From the NCBI GenBank assembly GCA_003554105.1, contig PWFQ01000042.1, forward strand, positions 1 through 64,000: a stretch of 64,000 nt of DNA, read 5' to 3'. This document shows, in pieces, positions 26,333-36,122 of this stretch; the first letter of the stretch is position 1, and each line of letters opens with the position of its first letter. The stretch comes from Clostridiaceae bacterium. Its GTDB lineage: Bacteria > Bacillota > Clostridia > Peptostreptococcales > T1SED10-28. Both the position numbers and the translations under genes were made by a program. A model generated the notes under the pieces. That model made no database searches, was not told the DNA's origin, and worked only from the letters and a program-made list of their open reading frames with translations.

Positions 26333-26953
26333 TTATTGTAAAAAAGGATTTTCTGACTTTTCTCTTTCCAGAGTAGTCTTTGGTCCATGACCGGGATAAA
26401 TATCATAATTTTTGTCAAGTTTTAGCAGTTTACTTTTGATGGAGGCTATTAGTTGATCGTGGTTCCCTCCCTCCAAATCGCTTCGACCAATCGATCCTTT
26501 GAATAACGTGTCCCCTGTAATTAATCGATCTTCCAGCTTCAATGTTATACCACCAGGGCTGTGTCCAGGTGTATGAATAATATCGACCACCAGTCCGTCA
26601 AATTCTAATCGATCTCCATCCTTCATGGTAACAGCATTATGGATTTCAACTTCTTCCATCGGCATTCGGGATGAATAGTTTAAGTTTTTATCCCGTAAAA
26701 TACGAGCATCTTTTTCATGGATATAGACCGGTACCTTATAGGCTTTTAAAAGGTCGGGTATACCGCCGATATGATCTCCGTGACCATGGGTTAAAATAAT
26801 TGCTTTTAATGAAAGTTTTTCTTTTTGTAAAATCTTCTTTATTTCTCCGGGATTACCTCCGGGATCTACAACAACAGCACTTTTTGAGTCTTCATCACCA
26901 AGAATATATGCATTAACTCCATATACACCGACTTCTATCTTATAAAAGATCAC
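26333..26953 (-). CDS. MBL-fold metallo-hydrolase (glyoxalase II-like)
   Basis: Zinc hydrolase of 206 residues with the signature THGHGDHIGG (55-64), further metal ligands in HTPGHSPGG and TGDTLF, and a C-terminal PGHGPKTT. Similar to YqgX/YcbL-type small hydroxyacylglutathione hydrolase relatives; the physiological thioester or other substrate is unknown. The start is GTG 26953 with AGGAGG 7 bases upstream. It stands in the conserved clostridial run relA-dtd-MBL, 21 bases after dtd. Confidence 0.85.
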   Translation of the reverse strand: MIFYKIEVGVYGVNAYILGDEDSKSAVVVDPGGNPGEIKKILQKEKLSLKAIILTHGHGDHIGGIPDLLKAYKVPVYIHEKDARILRDKNLNYSSRMPMEEVEIHNAVTMKDGDRLEFDGLVVDIIHTPGHSPGGITLKLEDRLITGDTLFKGSIGRSDLEGGNHDQLIASIKSKLLKLDKNYDIYPGHGPKTTLEREKSENPFLQ

Positions 26954-26974
26954 TGTTTTTCCTCCTATTCTTCC

Positions 26975-27424
26975 TTAGAAATTTTTTTTGCTGTCAATTA
27001 ATATTGTGACCGGTCCATCATTGATTGATGAAACCATCATATGCTCCTGGAAAACTCCGGAAGCCACTTGAAGATCATAGCCCTTGCATCCCTCAAGAAA
27101 TCCTTCATACAAATGATTTGCCGCAATCGGCTCTCCGGCTCTTGTGAAATTAGGTCTTCTTCCTTTACGGCAATCACCAAGGAGTGTAAATTGAGAAATT
27201 CCTAAAATACCTGCCTGAACATCTATGACTGAACGATTCATTTTCCCTTGTTCATCTTCGAAAATTCTTAGATTGCAGATTTTTTCCACCATGTAGTGAA
27301 CATCTTTTTCCGTATCACCATCTTCAACCCCAAGATAGACTAACAGACCATATTCAATACTCCCCGTTATCTTTTGATCAATTGAAACAGAGCCTTTTTT
27401 AATTCTTTGAACAACTGCTCTCAC
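26975..27424 (-). CDS. dtd: D-aminoacyl-tRNA deacylase
   Basis: Removes D-amino acids (and glycine) wrongly attached to tRNAs. The 149-residue protein carries the family motifs SQFTLLGDCRKGRRPNF (about 77-93) and the Gly-cisPro region NDGPVTILID near the C-terminus. The start is GTG 27424 with AAGGAGG 8 bases upstream. It follows relA by 31 bases. In a cell that makes D-ornithine and D-alanine in bulk through the ornithine pathway, D-amino acid proofreading is plausibly important; that link is inference. Confidence 0.95.
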   Translation of the reverse strand: MRAVVQRIKKGSVSIDQKITGSIEYGLLVYLGVEDGDTEKDVHYMVEKICNLRIFEDEQGKMNRSVIDVQAGILGISQFTLLGDCRKGRRPNFTRAGEPIAANHLYEGFLEGCKGYDLQVASGVFQEHMMVSSINDGPVTILIDSKKNF

Positions 27425-27455
27425 TGACTAAGCCTCCTTAAATTTTATGTTTCTA

Positions 27456-29642
27456 TCAGTTTTGTACTCGATAGACATCAAAAACACCTTTTACATGCTT
27501 AAGCTTTTCAAGCAATCGATGGAGATGTTCTGTGCTTTCCACTTCAAGGGTCAGATTGATAAAAGCCACTTTTTCCTTGTTCGTTCTGGCATTCAAGGAA
27601 TTTACAGTTATTTTTGATTCCGATAATAACAACGTCATATCTGTCAAGAGACCTTTGCGATCAGTGGCCTTCACTTCTATTTCTACTTGAAAGTCTCTTT
27701 GTTTACCTGCTTCCCACTCCACTTCAATGTAACGGTCATCATTGTCCGTGGTATGCTCGAGACTTTTACAGTCCGTTCGATGAATTGAAACACCTCGTCC
27801 CCTTGTGATATATCCGATAATATCATCCCCTGGAACAGGACTGCAACATTTTGCAAACCGAATCATAATATTATCTGCACCTTTAACAGTGACACCTTGA
27901 GAGGATTTTTTCTTCCTGGTTGGTTTTTGAACTTTCCCGATAATTGACTCTTCTTTCTCCCTCTCTTTAATTATAAAGTCATCCTTACGGTCATCAATAG
28001 TATCCTTTATTCTTGAAATCACTTGGTTAACTGTCACTCCACCGTAACCGATGGCAGCATATAAATCCTCCGTAAATTTATATCCTAATCGTTCAATCAC
28101 CGGTTGCAGAACTTGATTTTTCATGATTTTATCCGAATTTAATAATTCCCGTTTCAAGGCTTTTTCCAGTGAATTTTTTCCTTTTTCAATGTTTTCCTCT
28201 TTCCGTTCTTTTTTAAACCATTGCTTAATTTTTGTTTTAGCCTGGCTGCTTTTAACAATATTTAGCCAGTCCCGGCTAGGACCATTGCTATTGCTTGAAG
28301 TTAAAATTGTGACAATATTCCCGTTCTTCAACTTATAATCAAGGGGGACGATTCGACCATCAACCTTTGCTCCAACACAATTATTCCCGACATCGGAATG
28401 TATTTTATAAGCAAAGTCAATTGGCGTGGATCCAATCGGCAAATTAATGACCCGCCCTTTCGGTGTAAATGCAAAAACCTCGTTGGTAAATAAGTCCACT
28501 TTTAACGCTTCCATAAATTCCTGGGGGTCTTTTGTCTCTTTTTCCCACTCAAGCATTTGTCCCAGCCATGTAAGTTTATTCTCAATATCACCGTTTGCAC
28601 TTTCAGAAGATCCTTTAGACTCCTTATATTTCCAATGAGCTGCAATCCCGTACTCTGCTATTTTGTGCATGTCCCAGGTTCGAATTTGAATCTCTAAAGG
28701 TTCGCCGGTATCACAAATCACTGTAGTATGAAGAGATTGATACATATTTGGTTTAGGCATGGCAATATAGTCTTTGAATCGTCCGGGGATTGGCTTCCAC
28801 ATTGTATGAATAACTCCCAGAACACCATAACAATCCTTTACGGTATCCACAATGACCCGAACAGCGAGAAAATCAAAGATTTCTTCAAAGGATTTATTTT
28901 GATTTTCCATTTTTTTATAAATGCTGTAAAAGTGCTTTGGTCTTCCTGTGATTTCACTTTCAATATCGAATTCTTTCACTTTATGTTGAATACTTTGGAT
29001 TACATTATTAATCAGGACTTCTCGATCTTTCCGTTTTATTGAAACTTTTTCAACAAGGTCGTAATACCCCTCCTCATCAATATATCGCAGACAAATGTCT
29101 TCAAGTTCCCACTTGATCCTTGATATACCTAGGCGATGTGCGATCGGGGCATAAATTTCGAGAGTTTCTTTTGCTTTTTCCTTTTTCTTATCGTCACTTT
29201 GATATTTTAGAGTACGCATATTATGAAGCCGGTCAGCAAGCTTAATTAAGATCACACGGATATCTTTCGCCATGGCAATAAACATTTTACGAAGGTTTTC
29301 CGCTTGTCTCTCTTCCCTGGTATTAAAAGAAAAGCGGGTCAGTTTCGTGACCCCCTCTACCAGCATTGCCACTTCTTCTCCGAACTTACTGCTAATATTT
29401 TCATGAGTGTAATTCGTATCTTCAATAACATCATGCAATAATCCGGCAGCGACGGTACTGCTGTCCATTTTCAATTCAATTAATATTTTAGCTACCTCTA
29501 CCGGGTGAATAAAATACTTCTCACCTGATTTCCGGTATTGCCCTTCATGGGCATTTTCTGCAAAATTATAAGCCTCAATGATTAACTCCACATCACATTG
29601 AGGATTATTTTCTTCTATAATTGAGATGAGATTTTCCAGCAT
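27456..29642 (-). CDS. relA: Bifunctional (p)ppGpp synthetase/hydrolase
   Basis: RSH family enzyme of the stringent response, 728 residues. Domains in order: HD hydrolase (about 25-180; HDVIEDT, LADRLHNMRTL), synthetase (about 235-350; KPKPNMYQSLHTTV-type region), TGS (about 385-445), zinc-finger/CC region (RFAKCCSPVPGDDIIGY) and C-terminal ACT. Both HD and synthetase motifs are intact, so it should make and degrade ppGpp. ATG 29642 has GGGGG at 6 bases and is chosen over ATG 29648. It lies 77 bases downstream of apt, as in many Firmicutes. Confidence 0.95.
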   Translation of the reverse strand: MLENLISIIEENNPQCDVELIIEAYNFAENAHEGQYRKSGEKYFIHPVEVAKILIELKMDSSTVAAGLLHDVIEDTNYTHENISSKFGEEVAMLVEGVTKLTRFSFNTREERQAENLRKMFIAMAKDIRVILIKLADRLHNMRTLKYQSDDKKKEKAKETLEIYAPIAHRLGISRIKWELEDICLRYIDEEGYYDLVEKVSIKRKDREVLINNVIQSIQHKVKEFDIESEITGRPKHFYSIYKKMENQNKSFEEIFDFLAVRVIVDTVKDCYGVLGVIHTMWKPIPGRFKDYIAMPKPNMYQSLHTTVICDTGEPLEIQIRTWDMHKIAEYGIAAHWKYKESKGSSESANGDIENKLTWLGQMLEWEKETKDPQEFMEALKVDLFTNEVFAFTPKGRVINLPIGSTPIDFAYKIHSDVGNNCVGAKVDGRIVPLDYKLKNGNIVTILTSSNSNGPSRDWLNIVKSSQAKTKIKQWFKKERKEENIEKGKNSLEKALKRELLNSDKIMKNQVLQPVIERLGYKFTEDLYAAIGYGGVTVNQVISRIKDTIDDRKDDFIIKEREKEESIIGKVQKPTRKKKSSQGVTVKGADNIMIRFAKCCSPVPGDDIIGYITRGRGVSIHRTDCKSLEHTTDNDDRYIEVEWEAGKQRDFQVEIEVKATDRKGLLTDMTLLLSESKITVNSLNARTNKEKVAFINLTLEVESTEHLHRLLEKLKHVKGVFDVYRVQN

Positions 29643-29719
29643 GTTCATCCCCCTTTAGTATTAAGTATCCATCCGGTTTTTGTCGATTATGCTACAACTA
29701 TGAACTCCTTGTTATATGT

Positions 29720-30232
29720 TTAATATTCAATAAGAGTTTGAAGATTATAGTCCTTTAATACATCTCTTCCTTCCAAAAACGACAGAATCATTAAAAAGTT
29801 AATCGATACTACTTCTCCACCAAGAGATTCAATTAATTTTGTTGTGGCGAGAACCGTTCCTCCCGTGGCTAATAAATCATCAATAATTGCAACTCTTTGC
29901 CCTTTTTTCACTGCATCTTTATGAATTTCAATCCTGTCGCTGCCATATTCCAGTTCATACTCATAAGAAAGAGTTTCTGCAGGCAACTTCCCCGGCTTTC
30001 TGATTGGAATAAAGCCTGCCCCGATTTTGTATGCAATTGGAGCTCCCATAATAAAACCTCTGGCCTCCGGTCCTACAACAAGATCAACCTTCAAGTCATA
30101 CAACTGTTCTGCAATTGCATCAATGACGAATCGAAAGGCTTCAGGGTCTTTTAATAAAGTAGTGATATCCTTAAAGTTGATTCCCTCGTGAGGAAAATCC
30201 TGTACTTCGCGTATTTTACTTTTAATATCCAA
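29720..30232 (-). CDS. apt: Adenine phosphoribosyltransferase
   Basis: Salvages adenine to AMP using PRPP. The 170-residue protein has the PRTase loop VAIIDDLLATGGT (about 114-126) and the type I features VGPEARGFIMGAPIAYK. Start TTG 30232 after GAAGGAGAG. A sigma-A promoter lies 60-90 bases upstream. It starts the apt-relA-dtd-MBL-aspS run. Confidence 0.95.
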   Translation of the reverse strand: MDIKSKIREVQDFPHEGINFKDITTLLKDPEAFRFVIDAIAEQLYDLKVDLVVGPEARGFIMGAPIAYKIGAGFIPIRKPGKLPAETLSYEYELEYGSDRIEIHKDAVKKGQRVAIIDDLLATGGTVLATTKLIESLGGEVVSINFLMILSFLEGRDVLKDYNLQTLIEY

Positions 30233-30291
30233 ACTTCATCTCTCCTTCATATCGTATTCGATGAGTGATTATTCAATAATAGAATATACTC

Positions 30292-30320
30292 ATTATATCT
30301 TCTCTATCTTAAATTATCAA
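30292..30320 (-). promoter_or_regulatory. apt promoter
   Basis: Minus strand TTGATA (30315-30320), 17-base spacer, TATAAT (30292-30297), in the gap between the UbiB-type kinase gene and apt. Confidence 0.75.
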
Positions 30321-30331
30321 CATCTAAGCCA

Positions 30332-31975
30332 CTATTCCTTTAAAATTAAACGAAGGATGATCGTGCCTCCAATAAGATAAAACATCCAGCTTGCAATAGG
30401 GAGTGATAAGAGAGTTCTCATCTCATTTTGAAAGATAAGCAAAGTACCGTTCATCACAGAAAAACCGGCAATTAATGATAGTGAAATTCTCTTTCCGGCA
30501 ATGATAATCGCTTCCACTGACTCTTTTCCATGCTCACTTCTGACAGGAAGTACCAGTTTTTCACTCTCAACCTTACGGAATAGATTGTTGAGCTGCTTTG
30601 GCATATGTTTTACACTGTATAGCAGATCCTCCGTATAGCCTAAATATTCTTTTGTAAGTGCCTTTGGATGATAGCGATTACGGTAATATTCTTTTAAGAA
30701 TTCCCGGGCTACATGAGCTACGCTAAAATTCGCTGAAAGTTTACTTACTGATGCCTCTAATGAAATGATTGCTTTTAAAAGGAGAATGAATTGACTTGGG
30801 AATTTGATATGATGCTTATACGCAATAGTCATAAAGTGATCAAGTATTTCACTTAGCCGCAAATCCTTAATCGGCTGATCGTAATACTGAGAGATGAAAA
30901 ACGAAGCCTCTTCTTTAAGCCTGCGAGGATCTGTCTCTGTGGACAAGGATCCATTCTGTTGTAAAACCAAGACAATACGTTCATAATCCTTTCTTCCTAT
31001 TGCCAGGAACAGATTTGAAATGAAATCTATGCTCTCTTTATCCAGATAACCCATAATTCCAAAATCAATGTAGGCAATCTTTAACTTATCAGTAATCATG
31101 ATATTACCGGGGTGAGGATCTCCATGGAAAAATCCATGAATAAAGATTTGCTGTAAAAAGCATTTACTTTTATTTAAAGCAAGCTTTTCTAGTGTGGAGT
31201 AATCAAGATTATCAAGCTCTTTAAATTCCTTGAGTTTTGTACCATGTATCCTTTCCATTGTTAACACTGACTGATTCGTATACTTCCAATGAATATTTGG
31301 GACCACAATATTGGGATCATCAATAAATTGTCTGTAAAACCGTTCAGCATTTCTTGCTTCCAATTGATAATTCAACTCGTTATTGATTCGATAGTGAAAC
31401 TCCTCGACAATGTCATAAAAGCTATAGGCTTTGTTTTTATATAAATGTTCATCCCCCAACTTCGCTAATGTATAAAGGATGTCCAGGTCGTGTAAAATCT
31501 TTTGACGAATCCCCGGACGTTGTATTTTAACAACAACGTCTTGCCCATCCTTCATTCTCGCTTCATAAACCTGTCCGATTGAACCGCACGCTACCGGTTC
31601 ATGATTGAAAAACTCAAATGCATGATCGAAACTTTCATCAAAACTCTTTTCAAAAACCGCTTTTCCTTCTTCAAGAGGAAAAACCGTAACTTCATCTTGG
31701 AGTTTCTCAAGCTCTCGAATGATCTCTTCAGAGAATAAGTCTTTTCTTGTACTTAAAATTTGTCCAAGCTTAATGTAGGTTGGTCCGAGTTCTTCAAGCG
31801 CTTTGCGGACTCGAATTTCGGGAGGCTCTTGGGAGTGTTTTCTACGTACGCGAAGAAGGACTCCGGGTAGATACCCCTTGTTCTTTAGCCGCTCAACAAG
31901 AAAAGTAAAACCGTATTTCATCAGGATTTTTGCAATCTCTTTGTATCTTGTAAACCGTCCATGCCTGTTACTCAT
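30332..31975 (-). CDS. ABC1/AarF/UbiB family atypical kinase
   Basis: UbiB-type protein of 547 residues. Visible are the family KxGQ motif (YIKLGQILSTR, about 70-80), ACGSIGQVYEARM with the unusual nucleotide loop, HGDPHPGNIM and IDFGIMG for metal and ATP binding, and two hydrophobic C-terminal helices (about 495-515 and 525-545) that should anchor it in the membrane. In respiring bacteria relatives support ubiquinone synthesis; in strict anaerobes the role is unknown, possibly in isoprenoid lipid handling. It stands where recJ usually lies in clostridial secDF-recJ-apt-relA clusters. ATG 31975 follows GGGGG at 7 bases. Confidence 0.88.
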   Translation of the reverse strand: MSNRHGRFTRYKEIAKILMKYGFTFLVERLKNKGYLPGVLLRVRRKHSQEPPEIRVRKALEELGPTYIKLGQILSTRKDLFSEEIIRELEKLQDEVTVFPLEEGKAVFEKSFDESFDHAFEFFNHEPVACGSIGQVYEARMKDGQDVVVKIQRPGIRQKILHDLDILYTLAKLGDEHLYKNKAYSFYDIVEEFHYRINNELNYQLEARNAERFYRQFIDDPNIVVPNIHWKYTNQSVLTMERIHGTKLKEFKELDNLDYSTLEKLALNKSKCFLQQIFIHGFFHGDPHPGNIMITDKLKIAYIDFGIMGYLDKESIDFISNLFLAIGRKDYERIVLVLQQNGSLSTETDPRRLKEEASFFISQYYDQPIKDLRLSEILDHFMTIAYKHHIKFPSQFILLLKAIISLEASVSKLSANFSVAHVAREFLKEYYRNRYHPKALTKEYLGYTEDLLYSVKHMPKQLNNLFRKVESEKLVLPVRSEHGKESVEAIIIAGKRISLSLIAGFSVMNGTLLIFQNEMRTLLSLPIASWMFYLIGGTIILRLILKE

Positions 31976-31993
31976 AACACGACCCCCTTAAAC

Positions 31994-32036
31994 GAAAAAA
32001 AGGGTAGAACACCTTTGAAGTATTCTTACCCCTTTC
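31994..32036 (-). terminator. Intrinsic terminator after secF
   Basis: Minus strand hairpin with arms AGGGGTAAGAA and TTCTACCCTTT (one bulged base) followed by a T-run, about 40 bases after the secF stop and just before the UbiB-type kinase gene. Confidence 0.75.
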
Positions 32037-32072
32037 CTTATTAAATAACCTTTTCCCAGGTATTTCTATAGC

Positions 32073-32954
32073 TTATGCTCCTTGATAAGATTTTTTTCTC
32101 TCCTGGAATTCTTTAATGCTTACCCAAATTGGCGTAGCAATGAATATCGATGAGTAAGTACCACTGATTACTCCGGCGATCAAAGGCAAAGCAAAAGTTC
32201 TTACCTGCTCTACACCAAGAATATAGAGTGCGGTAATTGTCACTAATGTGGTTATTGAAGTAATCAGTGACCGTTTAACTGTCTGCTGAATACTAAGGTT
32301 TCCAACTTCTTTGTAATTTCGTTTTTTCATAAAAGGAATATTTTCCCTTACCCGGTCAAATACTACGATACTGTCATTGATTGAATAACCTAAAATTGTT
32401 AATACTGCTGCAATAAAGGGGTTATTAATCGGAATACCGAGAATTGCATAGACCGATACAAGAATTAAAATATCATGGGCTAATGCCAAAAGTGAGGCAA
32501 AGCCATAGCTAAGCTCAAACCGGAAAGAAATATAAATAAGCATACCGACAGCAGAAAGTAAAATTGAAAATAAAGCTCTTTGTTGAATTTCTCTTCCCAC
32601 TGCAGCTCCAAATTGTTCGACTGCGATCCTTTGTTCATCAGGCAGATTATAGGTCTCCTGAAAAATCTCAAAAAGTTGAGCCCTCTCCTCGGTTCCGATT
32701 GTTTCAATTGTTCGAATCGCAACAATGGTTCGATCCGTTCCAATGTGATTAATGCTTGCACTTGGATCAATTTCATCGACGATCATTCGAATTTCTTCGG
32801 TTTCCACATACTGGCCAAGATCGATCTGAATTTCTGTACCACCTGTAAAATCAATCCCCAGTTCAATACCCTGAACGACACCAAAGATTATTCCGATAAG
32901 TATGATTAAGGCCGATAGGGTGAAAAAGATTTTTCTTTTTTCTACGATTTCCAT
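32073..32954 (-). CDS. secF: Protein translocase subunit SecF
   Basis: Membrane RND-type subunit that works with SecD to drive late steps of Sec export with the proton motive force. The 293-residue protein shows a first transmembrane helix (about 10-30), the periplasmic-side loop starting GIDFTGGTEIQID, and five further helices from about 125, with the conserved TILGYSINDSIVVFDRVREN. ATG 32954 follows AAGGAGG at 6 bases. SecD and SecF are separate proteins here, 11 bases apart. Confidence 0.96.
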   Translation of the reverse strand: MEIVEKRKIFFTLSALIILIGIIFGVVQGIELGIDFTGGTEIQIDLGQYVETEEIRMIVDEIDPSASINHIGTDRTIVAIRTIETIGTEERAQLFEIFQETYNLPDEQRIAVEQFGAAVGREIQQRALFSILLSAVGMLIYISFRFELSYGFASLLALAHDILILVSVYAILGIPINNPFIAAVLTILGYSINDSIVVFDRVRENIPFMKKRNYKEVGNLSIQQTVKRSLITSITTLVTITALYILGVEQVRTFALPLIAGVISGTYSSIFIATPIWVSIKEFQERKKSYQGA

Positions 32955-32965
32955 AAGTATCCTCC

Positions 32966-34225
32966 TTACTTCGTCCCGAAGATCTTTTTGCTTTTTCTCG
33001 GGTTAATGCTCACCACTAACCTTAATAATACTCTTGTAATAATAATTGCAGTAAACATACTGCATAAAATTCCTATAATCAGTAGAACGGCAAATCCCCG
33101 GATGGGGCCTGTACCAAACTGATATAGAACTAGCCCGGCTATAAGCGTTGTCACATTAGCGTCCAGAATGGTCCGAAAAGCCCTCTTAAATCCTGATTCA
33201 ATGGATGCACGCACCGTCTTTCCGGTTTGAATATCTTCTTTGATCCTTTCAAAGATGATCACATTTGCATCAACCGCCATTCCAATGGAAAGGATCAATG
33301 CAGCTATCCCCGGCAAGGTAACTGTTGCATTTAATAGCGTGATAATCGTGAATACCAATAATATATAGATTAACAAAGCAACATCAGCAACAAAACCCGG
33401 TATCCTGTAAATCACAATCATTACAATTAACAGTAGGGATATCCCAATAATTGCAGCATACACACTCCGTTGGAGGGCAAACTCGCCCAAGGTAGCTGTG
33501 ATTGTGGATGTCTGTATTTGCTCCAGATCCACAGGTAGAGCACCACCTCTGATAAGTGCAGCCAGTTCTGCTGCAGATTCAACAGTGAAGTTCCCGGTAA
33601 TCACTGCAACTCCGTCTGTGATGTGATCATTTACGGATGGACTGGAGATAATCTCATCGTCCAATCGGATATCGATCACTCGATCTTCCACCGGTCTCTG
33701 GGGCAAGCGGGAAAGTCTTCCTGTTACTTCTGCAAATGCATCTCTTCCAGTGGCATTTAACTCCAGTCTTACAACCGGTTCGTTCTGTTGAAAGTCAACT
33801 CTTGCATCCCTTACACCTTCTCCGGTGAGGACAACTTCCCCATCCGGGTCGACAAAAGAGAGCCGGGCAGTTGTTCCAATCATAGCAATAGCATCCTCAG
33901 CTTCTTCCACTCCCGGAAGCTCCACTCGAATCCGGTCAGCACCTTCCCGGACAATAACCGGTTCGGTAAGTCCCAAGCTGTCAACACGTCTTCTAAAGAT
34001 TTCAATCACCTGCTGGATTTCCCGGTCCAAGTCAGCTCCGGTCGATTCAGTTTGAGCTTCAAATACCAAATAAACTCCACCTTGTAAATCAAGTCCCTGA
34101 TTAATATCATCGGTTAGAGGTCCAAGCTTCAACCCTCCAATATTCAATCCCACAAAAGCTGTGAAAATAGAGCCTGCTGTGAGAAGAACAATGATGACAA
34201 AGATCGATAAGTTTTTTTTATTCAT
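32966..34225 (-). CDS. secD: Protein translocase subunit SecD
   Basis: Partner of SecF in Sec-dependent export. The 419-residue protein has an N-terminal helix, the conserved GLDLQGGVYLVFE (about 44-56), a reduced extracytoplasmic P1 region compared with proteobacterial SecD, and six helices at the C-terminus with GMAVDANVIIFERIKED. ATG 34225, second of two adjacent ATGs, has AGGAGG 7 bases upstream. It overlaps the stop of the carbonic anhydrase gene, so scfA-scfB-carbonic anhydrase-secD-secF is one operon. Confidence 0.96.
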   Translation of the reverse strand: MNKKNLSIFVIIVLLTAGSIFTAFVGLNIGGLKLGPLTDDINQGLDLQGGVYLVFEAQTESTGADLDREIQQVIEIFRRRVDSLGLTEPVIVREGADRIRVELPGVEEAEDAIAMIGTTARLSFVDPDGEVVLTGEGVRDARVDFQQNEPVVRLELNATGRDAFAEVTGRLSRLPQRPVEDRVIDIRLDDEIISSPSVNDHITDGVAVITGNFTVESAAELAALIRGGALPVDLEQIQTSTITATLGEFALQRSVYAAIIGISLLLIVMIVIYRIPGFVADVALLIYILLVFTIITLLNATVTLPGIAALILSIGMAVDANVIIFERIKEDIQTGKTVRASIESGFKRAFRTILDANVTTLIAGLVLYQFGTGPIRGFAVLLIIGILCSMFTAIIITRVLLRLVVSINPRKSKKIFGTK

Positions 34226-34743
34226 CATTCAACCTCCTGGTTCGATTGGTGGTCTCTGCCGTAACGGGCATAGTTAACTGCAGACTCACGAATCTCTTTG
34301 ATTTCATCTTCCGTTAATTCTCTTACAACTTTTCCCGGAGAACCAAGAACAAGAACTCCTGAAGGAATATCTTTCTCTGCGGTCACCATTGCCCCGGCTC
34401 CAATGATTGTATTCTCTCCAATTGTCGCACCATCCAGAATAATCGACCCCATTCCGATCAGACAATTGTCACCAATGGTGCATGCATGAACAAGTGCATT
34501 GTGACCAACAGTAATGTAATTCCCTAAAATAGTCGGATACTTTTTACTGATATGAACAACAGAGTTATCCTGAACATTCGTATACTTTCCGATGCGAATA
34601 AAATTATCATCCCCCCGCAGTACCACATTATACCAGATACTGGCATGTTCACGAATTTCCACATCTCCAATTATATTTGCTGAAGGTGCAACATAAGCGG
34701 TTTTATGGATGGTTGGCATCTTGTCCAAAAATTTAACTATCAC
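34225..34743 (-). CDS. Gamma carbonic anhydrase family protein
   Basis: Left-handed beta-helix hexapeptide-repeat protein of 172 residues. Repeats such as GDVEIREHASIWYN and IGDNCLIGMGSIILDGA are evident, with metal-binding histidines in VHISKK, HNALVHA. Family members bind zinc or iron and may be carbonic anhydrases or inactive relatives (YrdA/PaaY-like). The start is GTG 34743 overlapping the scfB stop by 4 bases. Activity as carbonic anhydrase is not proven by sequence. Confidence 0.87.
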   Translation of the reverse strand: MIVKFLDKMPTIHKTAYVAPSANIIGDVEIREHASIWYNVVLRGDDNFIRIGKYTNVQDNSVVHISKKYPTILGNYITVGHNALVHACTIGDNCLIGMGSIILDGATIGENTIIGAGAMVTAEKDIPSGVLVLGSPGKVVRELTEDEIKEIRESAVNYARYGRDHQSNQEVE

Positions 34744-36101
34744 AGAGTATTCGCCCCCATTCTTTTCTTCACTTCAATAATAATTGAATTCTGTATCCGT
34801 TTTTTTTCCATTTCGCATCCCAGTTCATAGGGCTTCATCAAATCCTGATTTTCATTGTAGGCATTGGCATGACATCCTCCGCTACAATAATATTTTGCCC
34901 AGCATTTGCTGCATTCTGCTTTTTTTTCTACATTTGCATTTTTGAAGATACTGCAGATATTTTGATCAAGTTCTTGACCTTTAATCACATTTCCCATTTT
35001 AAAGTTCGGGTCCCCTGCAAATTGATGACAGGGATAAAAATCCCCCTCCGGGGTTACCGAAAGATACTCCACTCCTGCACCGCAACCCAAGGCTCGTTTC
35101 TCCTGACAGGGATTGCTCTCCAAGTTAAACTTGAAATGGAAAAACTCAAAAGTTTTATCCGTATTCAATCGCTGAAAGTATGCTTCCTCCAATTTATCAT
35201 ATTCTTCAAAGATCTTCGGCAAGTCCTCTTCTGTAAGGGCATATTGTTCTGTTTTATCAGCAACAACAGGCTCAATCGACAGATTTTTAAAACCAAGATC
35301 AGAAAAATGGAGGACGTCTTTGGCAAAATCAACATTATATTTTGTAAAGGTTCCCCTTAGATAATAATCCTTTTCTCCTCTTTCTTCAACCATTAGTTGC
35401 AATTTTGGCAAAATATCCTCATAGGTCCCCTTTTTATTCGCATAGTAACGCATCCGATCATTCGTTTCTTTTGTACCGTCAATACTCAAAACAACATTTG
35501 CCATATGCTCATTAATAAACTTCCGATTTTCTTCATTGAGAAGAGTTCCATTTGTTGTGATGGTGAATCTTAGATTCTTATGATGGAATTTGGCCTTTTC
35601 CTTTCCGTAGAAAACGAGATGTTTTACGACATCAAAGTTCAGTAATGGCTCTCCACCGAAGAAATCAACTTCCAAATTTCGACGGTTTCCTGAATTTTTA
35701 ATGAGAAAATCAATCGCTTTTTCTCCGACTTCATTGTTCATCAAAAGGTTATCACCCTTGAAGTTTCCTTGAGCTGCAAAACAATATTCACAACGAATAT
35801 TACAATCATGTGCGATGTGAAGACACAATGCCTTAACAACATGATTGAACTGGTAGGGTTTTTTCGGTTTTTCAGAAAAAAGAAGATTTTTTTCAATAAG
35901 TTGGTTAATTTCCTTTAAACCCAGTTTTACAATTTGCTCATCATACTCCGGATGATCTTTATAGCGATCAATTAGTTTTTCTTCCTCCGGATTAGGATAA
36001 TCATCAATCAATTGGTAGATCAAAGGATCTACAACATGTATAGATCCACTGTTAATATCAAGTACAATCTGATACCCATCTTTTTCAAATTTAAAGATCA
36101 T
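34740..36101 (-). CDS. scfB: SCIFF peptide maturase, radical SAM/SPASM
   Basis: Radical SAM enzyme forming thioether crosslinks in the six-cysteine SCIFF peptide. The 453-residue protein has an N-terminal peptide-recognition (RRE-like) region (about 1-85), the radical SAM cluster CNIRCEYC (C-x3-C-x2-C, about 100-107), and a C-terminal SPASM region with many cysteines (ending CSKCWAKYYCSGGCHANAY) for auxiliary 4Fe-4S clusters. The substrate gene scfA lies just upstream. ATG 36101 follows AGAAGG. A hairpin terminator between scfA and scfB probably lowers its expression relative to the peptide. Confidence 0.95.
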   Translation of the reverse strand: MIFKFEKDGYQIVLDINSGSIHVVDPLIYQLIDDYPNPEEEKLIDRYKDHPEYDEQIVKLGLKEINQLIEKNLLFSEKPKKPYQFNHVVKALCLHIAHDCNIRCEYCFAAQGNFKGDNLLMNNEVGEKAIDFLIKNSGNRRNLEVDFFGGEPLLNFDVVKHLVFYGKEKAKFHHKNLRFTITTNGTLLNEENRKFINEHMANVVLSIDGTKETNDRMRYYANKKGTYEDILPKLQLMVEERGEKDYYLRGTFTKYNVDFAKDVLHFSDLGFKNLSIEPVVADKTEQYALTEEDLPKIFEEYDKLEEAYFQRLNTDKTFEFFHFKFNLESNPCQEKRALGCGAGVEYLSVTPEGDFYPCHQFAGDPNFKMGNVIKGQELDQNICSIFKNANVEKKAECSKCWAKYYCSGGCHANAYNENQDLMKPYELGCEMEKKRIQNSIIIEVKKRMGANTL

Positions 36102-36122
36102 TTGTTTTCCTTCTTCCTCACT

